This document shows, one piece after another, positions 34,485 to 45,479 of a stretch of DNA of 64,000 bases. The stretch is from Apodemus sylvaticus (Eukaryota > Chordata > Mammalia > Rodentia > Muridae): the NCBI RefSeq assembly GCF_947179515.1, contig NC_067491.1:12024027-12088026 (forward strand). Direction: 5' to 3'. The notes beneath the pieces were generated by a model. That model did no database searches. It worked only from the letters and a program-made list of their open reading frames with translations, and was not told where the DNA came from. Position 1 is the first letter of the stretch; every line of letters begins with the position of its first letter. The translations under genes were made by a program, and so were the position numbers.

Positions 34485-34960
34485 TTGGGCAGAGGCTGCA
34501 GCTCAGTGGTAGAACAGTGTCTTAGTCAGGGTTTCTATTCCTGCACAAACATCATGACCAAGAAGCAAGTTGGGGAGGAAAGGGTTTATTCAGCTTACAC
34601 TTCCACATTGCTGTTCATCACCAAAGGAAGTCAGGACTGGGACTCAAGCAGGTCAGGAAGCAGGAGCTGATGCAGAGGCCATGGAGGGATGTTTCTTACT
34701 GGCTTGCTTCCCCTGGCTTGCTCAGCCTGCTCTCTCATAGAACCCAAGAATACCAGCCCAGGGATGGCACCACCCACAAGGGGCCCTCACCACTTGATCA
34801 CTAATTGAGAAAATGCCTCACAGCTGGATCTCATGGAGGCACTTCCCCAACTGAAGCTCCCTTCTCTGTTATAACTCCAGCCTGTGTCAAGTTGACACAC
34901 AAAACCAGCCAGTACAAACAGTTACTTGAAATGCATAAGAGTTCAGTCCTAGCAGCCTGC
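34485..34960 (+). mobile_element. ID SINE split by a 399-bp LTR-like repeat
   Basis: An ID head (gcagctcagtggtagaac, 34497-34514) and an ID tail (gcataagagttcagtcctag, about 34933) flank an insert at 34518-34916. The insert begins TGTCTTAG and ends AGTACA. aacag occurs at 34513-34517 and 34917-34921, a 5-bp target duplication. TG...CA ends plus a 5-bp duplication indicate an LTR-type (solo LTR) insertion. It has no coding capacity. Confidence 0.82.
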
Positions 34961-34961
34961 C

Positions 34962-35425
34962 TGTCTTGGTCTGGGTTTCTGTTGCTGTGATAAAACACCA
35001 AGACCAAAAGGAACTTGGGGAGGAAAGGGTGTGCTTCATCTTACAGCTTCTTGTCCATCATCCTGAGAGGTCAGGACAGGAACTCACGCAGGGCAGGAAC
35101 CTGGAGGCAGGAGCTGATGCAGAGGCCATGGAGGGGTGCTGCTTACTGGCTTGCTCCCCCTGGCTTGCTCAGCCTGCTGTCTTACACCATTCCGAACCAC
35201 CCACCTCCACCTACTGTTGACAGCACTTGCTTTTTTTTTTTTTTTTTTTTAAATACACCCAGGACTGTGGTACCACCTAGAGAGAGCTGGGCTGTCTCAC
35301 ATCCATTATCAATCAGGAATATACCACCGCTTTCCCACAGTCCTTTCTGGTGGGGGAATTTCCTCAGTTGAGGTTCCCTCTTCCCAAATGACCCTAGTTT
35401 GTGTCAAGTCAAAACTATCCAACAA
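34962..35425 (+). mobile_element. Second, older copy of the LTR-like repeat
   Basis: TGTCTTGGTCTGGGTTTCTG, aaggaacttggggaggaaag and ttactggcttgctccccctg align to the preceding element. A poly-T run (35232-35250) interrupts it, and no target duplication is visible. It lies head-to-tail 45 bases after the younger copy. Confidence 0.8.
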
Positions 35426-35507
35426 TGTCCTTCCCAATCTGAACCCCCATCTCCACACCTGTTCCTCCTCCCAAAAAAGATGGTCTAAAAGGTCCATTCC
35501 CCCAACC

Positions 35508-35900
35508 CCCCCCCCTTTCAGACAGTTTTGCTATGGTCTAGAACTCACTATGTAGCCCAGTCTAACCCGGAACCCACTGCAGTCTTCTTGTCTTGGCCTT
35601 TCAGCTGGGGGATGACAGGTGTAGCACCATCAATCCCAGTGTTAAACCTGGATCTTTGAAATCCTGATCTCTATCTCTAGTATTTTACTAAGTCGATTTG
35701 TGAGCTTTGGAAAATTAAGCTGAAGCAGGGTTGGGGTGGGGATCTGTCCCGTGAATTTTGTTGTTTTGGGACAGGTTATTCACCATGAGGGCCTAGGCCT
35801 TGATACTATAGACCAGGCTAGCCTCAAAGGCACAGAGATCCGCTTGCTTCGGCCTCCCAAATGCTGGGATTAAAGGTGTTTATTACCATACCTGACCCTG
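35508..35900 (-). mobile_element. Old B4/B1 fragments
   Basis: ctagaactcactatgtagcc at about 35540 and gaccaggctagcctcaaagg to tgctgggattaaaggtgttt at 35810-35880 are reverse, strongly diverged SINEs. Confidence 0.65.
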
Positions 35901-35993
35901 GCGTGAGATTTAAAGGTTAAGGTATAGGTGCTTTTTATTCCTCTGTTCTAGGAACCTATGACCTTCAGTTAGAGTTGTAGGCCAAGAGGATGG

Positions 35994-36081
35994 ACACACA
36001 CACACACGTGCACACACAACACGCATACACACATACAACACACACACACAACACACAGATAGACAGACAGACAGACAGACA
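35994..36081 (+). repeat. (CA)n/(GACA)n compound microsatellite
   Basis: Interrupted CA runs end in six GACA units. Confidence 0.92.
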
Positions 36082-36361
36082 GAGCTGAAGTGGGCAGCTT
36101 GGGTCTCACAGGGAAGGGGTGGGGGTCATAACATTTTGTTAAGCATTCTCACATACCCAGGCTGACTCCAGTCTCAACCCCTAGCCAAGCCCGGCCTTGG
36201 ACCCCTGCTCGCCTGTGTCCCACCAGCACTGGGACCGTAGGGAGGCACTGCCATGCCCGGCTCTGCGGAACTTCCCTTTAAGACAGAGTTCTCACGTAGA
36301 ACCTCCTCACTATGGCCCTGTAAGAGTTGGTGCTCAAATATTTCATATACACCCATCTGTG

Positions 36362-36740
36362 AGCATGTGTGTGTTTGCTGTGGGTACATGTGTGTGTGCA
36401 TGTGTATGTATGTGTGTGTGTGTGTGTGTGCTCCTGCACGTGGGGACCTGAAGCTGACACTGGGAGCCTTCATCAATTGCTTGGTTGAGCAGGGTCTCCG
36501 TTTGAGCACAGTTCACTGATAGCGCTAGTCTAGCTAGCTCGCTCATCCCACCATTTCTCCCCCGACCCCCCAAGAGTCTCTTAGGGATCCAGTCTCATTC
36601 CACACACCGTGCTTGTCCACGGGGCCATCTCCAGACCTTTGGTGGAGGTTGCAGAGGGTTGCTCTGTAGCCAGCACTGGCCTTGCCCAAGTCACCCTGAG
36701 TGTTAGGATTGCAGCTGTGAACTGCCAAACCTGGTCCCAC
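36362..36740 (-). mobile_element. GT-rich run and B4-type SINE
   Basis: A GT/GTAT tract (36362-36430) is followed by gcacgtggggacctgaagct to ttgctctgtagccagcactg, gattgcagctgtgaactgcc. The match is moderate. Confidence 0.55.
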
Positions 36741-36756
36741 TTTTTTGTTTTTCAAG

Positions 36757-36920
36757 ATTTATTTTATTTATATGAGTACACCATAGCTGTCTTCAGACAC
36801 TCCAGAAGAGGGCGTCAGATCCCATTACAGATGGTTGTGAGCCACCATGTGGTTGCTGGGAATTGAACTCTGGAAGAGCAGTCAGTGTTCTTACCCCGCC
36901 CCGAGCCATCTCTCCAGCCC
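36757..36920 (-). mobile_element. B2 SINE
   Basis: aagatttattttatttatat through gagccatctctccagcccc, well preserved. Confidence 0.93.
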
Positions 36921-37845
36921 CTGGTCCCACTTCTTAATCTCATCTAATTACGGTGATTCTTAAGCCACCAGGAGATCTCAGTACAGTGTTTTCTGACTTG
37001 GGCCCTGTGGAGTCTGTGGCTTGTGGACCAGACTTCGTTGTATACACATGACCAGCCTGGAAGAAAGGAGGGGAAACAAAGACCTTTGTAGGGAATCTGG
37101 CTCCCAGGGACAGGTACCATCGCAGTTAGGTCTTCTCTGGTAAGGTCTGTGTTGACCGCTGTTGGCATGCCGGTGAGATAGAACTTAATTTCCTGTTTCC
37201 TAAAAGATGATCTACTTTCTGTTATCCCCTCAAGAGTCCGACCCAAGCATTTCTGCTGATATTACATACGGTCTAAGTTCCAGAAACTGTCCTCTGACCG
37301 GGACATGCATGCACACACGTACACACAGATGATTAGAACATATAAAAGCACAGTGCTTATCTTCATGACTTACCTACACACGCCCTTCACCTTAAATGCA
37401 GGGTTACAAAGCAGCTCTTCCGACCACATCACAGAGTTGTGATGGCTGCTCTGGCTTCTAGACTCCCATGAGTAGGGCAGGGAATCCACCCAACCAGGTG
37501 GCCACCTGCATAGTCAGCTGGGAGGTGGTGGGTAAGTCAACTATGGCCTCCCAATCGCAAGGTGCTGAAGAGTTTATGAGAGTCATTTCTCAGGACTGTT
37601 GGCAACTTCTGTGGATGAAAGTCTTCCTCTGGAACTAAGAGCAGGCTTGCTACAAAACAGACCACTCCTACCGAGTGCTCCTCATTTGTAACAAACCCAC
37701 CATGAGTGTCCCCTCAGTGTGGGAATTTATCTGACACCCACAGGGGTTGGAGGAAGGACAGAGGGACTAGGGGAGACTGATAGGTTTGTGCTACCTGCTA
37801 GCCAAACCCCAGATCCAGAAATGATTAACATTGTGATACACAATA
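36921..37845. other. Intergenic, no recognisable feature
   Basis: Unique-looking, no supported gene. Confidence 0.5.
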
Positions 37846-37849
37846 ATTC

Positions 37850-38585
37850 TTAATTACACCTGATGTGAGTGCTGGGAACCAGACCTGGGTCCTCTCTGCA
37901 AGAGCAGTATGGGCTCTCAACCATCTCTCCAACCCCCAAGTCATATTTTCCAGATGGTAATCTGTTAATTTTTCAATGCCTAACATTTCCTTGGTCTATG
38001 AAGCAACCCACAATGTCTGCGGCTGGCAGTTTGCGGCCAGTTTGTTTCTCTACGTTGGAACAGAGCCACGGTTATCTACCAGGGTTCAGTCTCTCTGTTT
38101 GCATGGCGAAGGGGATGGAACCCAGGGCTTTTGTGCCCGCTGTGTGGCAGCCCCAGTTCCTGGGCTGGTTTCATGTCCCACCAGCAATGTAGTTGTGACC
38201 GAGACTGCGTAACCTGTATGCCTAGGATTAGGTATTTATCCCTTTAAGAAGGTTTGACGATTCCTGAAAAATGTCATTTGTCTTCTAGGGTAAGGGGTCA
38301 ATTCCTGGTTTGTCACAGTATTGCACCGTTGAGGGTGAGTTAGTCTGTCTTCCCAAAAGCTGCTCAAGGAAGCCAGAAGTCATTTATCAGTCATTTATCA
38401 AACTTTAAAAAAAAGTTTATGAATATTTGTGTGTGTGTGTGTGTAGGAGGCTGTGGAGGTTGGAAGAGGCATTTGATCCCCTGGAGTTACAGATGGTTTC
38501 TAGCTATCGTGGGGGCTGGGGATTGAATTGGGGGTCCTTTGCGAGAACAGGTGTTCTTAGTTACTGAGCTGCCTCCCCAGGCCTC
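37850..38585 (-). mobile_element. Two B2/B3-type SINE remnants separated by unique DNA
   Basis: Remnants lie at about 37862-37940 (gtgctgggaaccagacctgg, accatctctccaaccccc) and 38405-38582 (a GT run, ggggattgaattgggggtcc, ctgagctgcctccccagg). The sequence between is unique. Confidence 0.65.
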
Positions 38586-38867
38586 AGGTGACTTTCGGGG
38601 ACTGGGATCTAAGAGCTTTCCAGGTGGGGAAAGCACTCGAGGAGGAAGCAGTCCATTTTCCCTAGACCAGTGGCTAACCTAGCAGCCAGAGGTGGATCTC
38701 GGGGGAGAGGTCTTAGTGCTGACATAATCCTTCAATATCGGCCCTGAGTTTGGTCCCTAGCACCACAAAACTACAGAACTCCACGAAGTAGCCACCGTGT
38801 ACCTTGTGAGAACTGCCACTGGTGGACTATGAAGAAAGGACGCGTTCCCACCAGAACAGAAATCGGT

Positions 38868-38873
38868 TTTAAT
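38868..38873 (-). terminator. Gns: Candidate distal Gns polyadenylation signal (ATTAAA)
   Basis: ATTAAA on the - strand is followed by a U/GU-rich stretch (tttctgttctggtgg) 8-25 bases on, a good downstream-element context. It would give a ~2.2-kb 3'UTR. Confidence 0.5.
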
Positions 38874-39234
38874 TCATTGAGAGGTGCAGCAGTGAACAGG
38901 GTCAGTTGAAGGGCACTTTCTAAGAGAGTGGCTGAGAGGATGGCTCCAGGGCAGAGGAGTGTCTAACTGTGGTGCAGACAAAAGAATTTACAAGGTCCAT
39001 GGAGCGTAAAGTGCTGGTGAGCCCAAGAACCCCATCTGCCCCAGCGGGGGATCGGCCGATACCCTTGCCTTTTCTTGAGGATTCTGGGCTGCCATTTTTC
39101 ATTAGATAACATAAGAAGATAAAGATACTCCTAAGTTTGAGAATACTTCCCACAGATGAAGGTGTTACTCCCATAGCCATGTTTGCAACAGTACCTCGTG
39201 TGGGACTCAGGCACTCTAATGTGTACCCTACTTT

Positions 39235-39429
39235 GAAATTGTGTCAGCCGGGCGGTGGTGGCGCACACCTGTAATCCCAGCACTCTGGGAGGCAGAGGCA
39301 GGCAGATTTCTGAGTTCGAGGCCAGACTGGTCTACAGAGTGAGTTCTAGGACAGCCAGCAGCCAGGGGTACACAGAGAAACCCTGTCTCAAAAAAACCAA
39401 ATCCAAAAAAACCAAAAAGAAATCGTGTC
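39235..39429 (+). mobile_element. B1 SINE with 11-bp target duplication, in or just beyond the Gns 3'UTR
   Basis: gaaattgtgtc (39235-39245) and gaaatcgtgtc (39419-39429) flank a near full-length B1 (39246-39418). It lies antisense to Gns. Confidence 0.92.
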
Positions 39430-39769
39430 TGAGAGGCAGTTTTAAAACTGGAAATCTTCTAAGGCAAAGTCTCTGCATTTGTGTGGTTTTGATGGTTCTC
39501 CCTTTTGAAGAGCTCCGAGGCTGGCCTCCAGCAGTGCATCTCTTGTGGGGGAAGGCCATGCACTGCGTCTGTCACAGGCTGGGGTCTACTTGAATGTTTG
39601 CAGGAACACTCCTTAACTGGGAGGTACAGTGGCATTTCAGGTCCCACCATCTGACTGTGTCCCGTGCGTGAGGTAGGGACACCTCCTGCAGCCGACTGCT
39701 GTCACTCTGATGTCACCTGCTTTCAGGAGCCAGCCATAAAACTGAAGACCATGACATCCAGCCCGGGGC

Positions 39770-41071
39770 CTGGTCGGAACTGCTTACCTTTATTTAGGGA
39801 CAACTGTGGTCAACTTTCACTAGTTCACTGGTGATGTTTAGATTCCAAGGGAGTGAATGAAACCAGTAACCACATTTGATTTTGTAACTTTCAGTTTAAA
39901 ACTTATAAACTTTTTCCCTCTAAAGTGGCCACAGCAGAGGCGGCCATTCCACTGCCTGCTGGCCTCTCAGTGTCACCAAGGTTGCTGGGGTCACATGAGG
40001 TAAACGAATAAACTCAATGGCTGTTACCCCAGCATGGCCGCTGGAATTCTGAAAGTTGTCTTTAGCTCTGTCTCACAAGTTAAAGCCGGACAGAGGCTGT
40101 GTAAAGCTAAACCCACTGGCTGCCTATGAAAGGAAGGGATCCGTGCTCTCCACTCGGAGCTGTCCTGCCGCCCTCAGTCCCCTATGGACATGTCAGAGCA
40201 GAACTGACTCTGAGGAACAGAGTGTTGTTCTGGGCCTCGGGGGAGCCTTGGTCAGGGGAGTACTGACTGGAACCTGAGTGCTTCCGTGAGCAGAGAGCGG
40301 ATGGAACAGCTGGTCCTTCTGCACCAGGAGACACTGATGGTTCCAACGACAATGTCAGCTGACTGCAGCCAGGCAGGATACTTGTGTGGCACTGACCGTG
40401 AGAACCCTTCCGACAGGCACTTCTAAGTGCCCCCTTCAGCCATGACCCAGGAGCCTGCGGTCTGCTCACTCAGGAGGCGCATCTAGCCCCACCCCCACCC
40501 CTGGCCGTTCCTTCTCCACGCTTCTGGGCTCTCTCAGTGGTTGGAGCCACTGAAACGCTTCTTAGGGCAGAGCCTGGGTGACAGGCCACACTTTCACCAC
40601 AACGGATGCCATGAACGTCCTTTCTCTACGTGTCCACAAACAGCTGCTCCATCCAGGGCTGTGTGTTTGACGGCGGGGGCTGTGTGAGATGCTGTGCAGT
40701 GCCTTTGATCTGGGGGCTAGCTACACACCAAAAGGCTTTCTCTCTCTGCCCTGAAGTATTGCCATTTATCAGAAGAGTTTTACAGATTCAGACTTGACCA
40801 CGTGGGGACTCATACACTGTGCCCAGCTGAGATGAAGGGACAAGGAGAGGACAAAAGACCTCAGGAGTGGTGGTTGTCATTTGAAGAGAGAAAGGGTCAG
40901 CCACTTCTGACGGGGGCAGATTCACAGTACTGGAAGTCAGCTGACTGGGTTATTTTTCAAACAAGACTTGAAACAGCAGGGCCAGAGCTCCCCGAGGCAC
41001 CGGCTCCCACTCCAACCTCGTCATTGGAAAAGGGTGTGCACGGATCCAAGTGCAGAGGCTGGGCACGGCTG
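39770..41071 (-). other. Gns: Gns 3'UTR (proximal form)
   Basis: This sequence follows the stop codon, has few repeats and ends shortly after an AATAAA (- strand, 39794 to 39789). A longer form would continue to about 38850 and would include the B1 at 39246-39418. The extent is inferred from signals only. Confidence 0.6.
39789..39794 (-). terminator. Gns: Candidate proximal Gns polyadenylation signal (AATAAA)
   Basis: TTTATT on the + strand reads AATAAA on the - strand. It is the first such hexamer downstream of the stop and is followed by moderately GU-rich sequence. Confidence 0.5.
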
Positions 41072-41150
41072 CTACAGGGGATGCTTCGAGAACCTTCTCA
41101 TCCTGACGCTGCCATGATTGCTGAACATGAGACGCAGGTCAAACCTGTAT
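41072..41150 (-). CDS. Gns: Gns exon 14, coding part and stop
   Basis: The acceptor is ttccctcag. One base completes Gly, then 25 codons encode [16 protein letters not shown] and MRRFSKHPL before TAG. The frame and ending match GNS. From memory the human C-terminus differs at several positions (for example ending KHLL), which is compatible with a divergent, unconstrained tail. Confidence 0.94.
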
Positions 41151-41614
41151 CTGAGGGAAGGAAGAGGAGGATGTCACGTGAACTCTAGCTAGCCATGGAG
41201 GAGACTTCGAGGGCATATCCTCCAGCAGAGAGCTGGCAGGGGGACTGACACACCAAGCAGGAGCCCGGCCGGAAGAGGCCGTCATAAAACCGTGGTTTCA
41301 GTAGCTGGGAGCATTTTCCATGCAAGCTGTGAGCTGAGGAGAATGACACGGTTAACTGAGAAGCAGGGGGGAGATTCCTTCAGACAATAGCAGCACAGAA
41401 CATTACTACACAGCCTTGGCTGACTGGCAATCGCTACGCAGACCAGGCTGTTCTCAGACTCACTCATCTGCTGCCTCAGGCTCCTGAGTGCTGGGATTCA
41501 AGGCAGGCAGGCAGGCCAGGGAGTGAGGGAGTCTGAGGTATAAAGCATCCAGATGGAGGAGCGAGCTGACCCTCACTCAACCCCCTGCAGTTCTGAGAGC
41601 TCTTCCTCTTTTCA

Positions 41615-41615
<1 letters not shown>

Positions 41616-41647
<32 letters not shown>
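41616..41647 (+). repeat. (CA)n microsatellite in the last Gns intron
   Basis: About fifteen CA units between Gns exons 13 and 14. Confidence 0.95.
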
Positions 41648-41649
<2 letters not shown>

Positions 41650-42569
41650 CTCAGAGGTGTCCTTCAGCCAGGCTCATGAATTTAGACAACTCCAAATTGT
41701 CTCTGTCCATCAGTCAGAGAGGTGTTCATGTAAAATGTATGGGACCCTCAGAGTGATGCTCAGGGGCACAGCTGTGAGTTTGTGGCTATAAAGAATACAG
41801 ACGGGCCAGAAATGGGCTTACACGGCACTGAATTTACACTGCCGTGGGCCGGCCTCACAGCAACCCTTTTGTAAAGAGCAGGCGCTAGGATCGGGACTGT
41901 GGACCAGCCAGCCAGACACTGCAAACAAACGAGTGTGGCTGGGTGAAGAGCTCGTGCCCTCAGGCTCCAGTCCGATGGCCCTACTGCAGAGGATGCTGGA
42001 GGCCAAATGTTTGGCAGGAGAGAATAACCTGGGATGATAAATTAAACACAGACTCAGTTGGTGTTTACGGACCCAGGCTAGCGAGAGCGCATAGCTGAAG
42101 CGTCAGGCTTGGACATAAACAGATGCTGAGGACCATGTGCAGCCCGTGGACCCCGGGAAGTCGTTTGTCTGGTTAACGATGCTGGCAGCCATGTGCTTGG
42201 GCTCAGCACAGCACCTGAAGCCACCCTGCTCTGGCGGCCCACGCGAGGGCATCTCAGTGCTCCAGCAGCTGCGCCAGCTGGGGTTGCTAGCCATAACCCC
42301 GTGGATTCCTCCACTGCCCTTTCCAGGGATGAGTTACAGCTTTCATTTCCCAGAGCCAGCCTAGAATACACGGCTAACAGCACTAAGTCCGTCTGGTGGA
42401 TGAACACTGGGCTGCCGTCCGTGGACATCAGGGAGGTGGAGGCTGGATGCAGAATGGATGGACCAGGCTCACAAAACTCACTGCACTCCAACGTTGCTCG
42501 GTTTACGCTCCACAGACTGACATGCACTCTCTCTGCAGTGGCCGTGCTGTTTAGACCTTTTCCGTTTCA

Positions 42570-42672
42570 GCAAGGCCTGGTGGCTAACACCTTTAATCCC
42601 AGCAGCACTCGGGAGGACAATGCAGCCTGGTCTACATACCAGACTCCAGGACAGAGAGACCTGTCTCAAAAT
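42570..42672 (+). mobile_element. Decayed B1 SINE
   Basis: caaggcctggtggctaacac, ctttaatcccagcagcactc, gcctggtctacataccagac, with internal deletions. Confidence 0.75.
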
Positions 42673-42755
42673 AATTTCCAGCTGGGTCCTGATCTGAGGG
42701 GACCCTTAGGGATGCAGGTGAGTGCTGTATGGCCAGCGTGACGGCCCCTTCCTGA

Positions 42756-42836
42756 CAGTGTGGACTCTGTTCATGACAGTGTGGACTCTGTTCATGACAG
42801 TGTGGACTCTGTTCCTGGCTGTGTGGACTGTGTAAC
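42756..42836 (+). repeat. 21-bp tandem repeat, about four copies
   Basis: The unit gacagtgtggactctgttcat recurs at a 21-base step, the last copy changed to ctggctgtgtggactgtgt. Because 21 is divisible by 3, the reverse strand stays open (QSPHCHE units). Confidence 0.9.
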
Positions 42837-43163
42837 AACAGTCCATGAGCCATGTCTAGTGTTTAGTACTCTGAGAAATAGAGCACTGTGCTCTCAGACC
42901 AGGGCTGGGATGGGCCTGCGCTAGTCCACTGCCTCCAGGGAGGCCCCTGGGACAGGAAAGCAGGCTGAGCTTACAGCCGCAGCAGGCACCGCAGGTACGG
43001 AGTCGCGTTCCGAACAGTTTGTTCTCCCAACGAGACAAGCTGACACAGGGGGAACACAGAAGGAGAAACCCAGCTCAGGGCGGAACGGAGCCCCTAACCT
43101 CCCTCCATCTTCAGAAGAGCCTGGCCTCGGGGGATGATGGCAGAGTCTGAGGAAAGACACTTA

Positions 43164-43325
<162 letters not shown>

Positions 43326-43604
43326 CTAGAGGCAGGACAGGAAGGGGGAAGAAGAGAGCGAAGGTTAGATTGAGAAAATACTCCTGCGGCAATTATGTCT
43401 AAACAGAACCGGAAGAAGTAGATAAAAAGCCCGTCCATCACGTGGTCTAAGGCTCTAAGATCCCCAGATGATCACACACTGTCTGTGTCTCACATACTGT
43501 CTGTGTCAGTACACTTGTGTTAGACACACAGTCCCACGCTGAACTGCAGTACCTGCCTACCCCACGTCTTCAGGAAAGTAACTCATGACCCTCTAGACCC
43601 TTTA

Positions 43605-43785
43605 GAGTGGCAGTTCTCCTAGGACCCCTGGAAAACACACCACATACATTATGATTCATAACAGCAGCAAGTTATAGACATGGAGTAGCAATCAAATAAC
43701 TTCATGGCTAGGGGTCACCACACCCTGAGGAATGGTATCAGAGACTCGCAACATTAGGAAGGACTAGAGGACCACCGTCCTGGAG
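43605..43785 (+). mobile_element. URR1-like MITE, diverged
   Basis: gtggcagttctcctaggacc, catggctaggggtcaccaca and cattaggaaggactagagga follow the order of the copy at 28451 with decayed ends. Confidence 0.65.
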
Positions 43786-44578
43786 GCGAGCCCTCGATGG
43801 CCTGACCTCAGCAGCAAGACAGCACTGCAGCTACTCCGTGAGGGCAGCGCTGGAGGCCACGTGATCCTCGGAATCCTCGGACTCGAGCAACAGGATGGGG
43901 TGAGAAGCATCCTGACTTGTGGTGCACCAGTCACGCCCTACTTTAAGAGGTAGTGCGGGCGGGAGGCTGTCGGACATCATTTATACAGTGGACTGCTGGG
44001 CCTCCGCACTGTCTGCAGTACACTGTTCCCCAAACAGAAGGCCAGGACCTGGGGTAAAGGGTGACTCTAAGGGCTTTACACCTCGGCCCTCAGACTAACA
44101 CACATTATCAAACAGATACACACGGGGCAGGGCAGCTCAGCTGCAGTGATGCTTGCTTGTGCGCTTGTGCAATGCGCTTCTGAGCTGTGAGGAAGGACTG
44201 AGGTGAGCATCTGCTTTGTATGCTAAGATGGTGGCAGACAAGACAGGAACACACGCTGAGCACCTGCCTGAGACTGCACCCTGGCCTCCAAAGAAGCCAA
44301 GGACGGCCCTCCTGGGTAAGCCAGAGGCTGGCCAGCCTGTGGGAAGCGCCTCTCTCTACATGCTGATCACCTCACTCTTGGCCCAATCACCAGGCCCAGT
44401 GTCACTCTGACAGCCAGCTGTATGAGGGCGGTGAGCAGGAGAGACTCCATTGAGAAACTTGAGAACGAAGCTGTCTGTATGAGCCTGACCTGCCGCCTCG
44501 TGAGCTGTGGAGGCCTGGGGGAGTGCGGAGGAGACGCGCACCTTCCCCGGGGAGAGCTCTGGGGTCACCAAGGCCCGG

Positions 44579-44596
44579 CGATCAATCGATTGATCG
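44579..44596. repeat. Perfect 18-bp palindrome in a Gns intron
   Basis: cgatcaatcgattgatcg is identical to its reverse complement and runs on into a further gatcgatcgg. It lies 45 bases past the donor of Gns exon 12. Confidence 0.95.
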
Positions 44597-44640
44597 ATCG
44601 GTGCGGATGGGGGAGGGGTGTCCAGGCACGGGCTACACAC

Positions 44641-44751
44641 CTCCTGGTCGTCGAACTCGCAGTACTGGAGGTTCCACGCCGACGACAGCGTCCTCACGCA
44701 GGCATACGTGTTGTTGTACGCGTCCTCACACACACAGTCCGGGAAACATTG
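44641..44751 (-). CDS. Gns: Gns exon 12: cysteine-rich segment
   Basis: The acceptor is ccctccag and the donor is gtgtgt. Thirty-seven codons, phase 0 at both ends, start [20 protein letters not shown] and end YCEFDDQE. Five cysteines suggest disulfides of the secreted/lysosomal protein. One sequon, NNT, is present. An 18-bp perfect palindrome lies 45-62 bases into the following intron. Confidence 0.97.
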
Positions 44752-45309
44752 CTGGAGGGACAGTTTAGAAGTTAAATGAGGATTGTTCTGATGCAGCATC
44801 AGAATCTCAGGTGGCAATGCAGGTACAGCAAGACACCGGGAAGGAGGGACTCTGAAGGACTATCTAACTGTCACCCTGGAGCAAGAAGAAAAGCAGAGCC
44901 TGTGTTTTCAGCCTATGAAGGGCCAGACTCCATATTTCCACAGGCTCTGCTAGGCCACAGGGGGCTGTGCTGTGTCCTTTAAACACAGACATTAATCAAA
45001 CAGCCCAACTCTGTAAGTCCCTGCTGGCCTGGCACGCGGAAGTCACCTGCCGCTGCTTGCTGAGAGGTTAGCTGTGTGTGCAGCACACTGGGCTGGACCC
45101 TTTACTCTGAACATCTGCTGTCAGGAGACCCAACGCTCCATTCCCCAAAGCCAGGTCAACGCGGCTGTCACCACCTCGGTGGCCTGGCTACCAGTGACCG
45201 CACAGTGGAGAGTGGGTAAGGGAAGAAGTGGGCAGGTGTGGGCATGTCTATGCAATGGGGAGAGCCTGATGACAGCAGTGTCGCTTGCTTGGGTCCCTCA
45301 GGTGACCTA

Positions 45310-45477
<168 letters not shown>

Positions 45478-45479
45478 CT

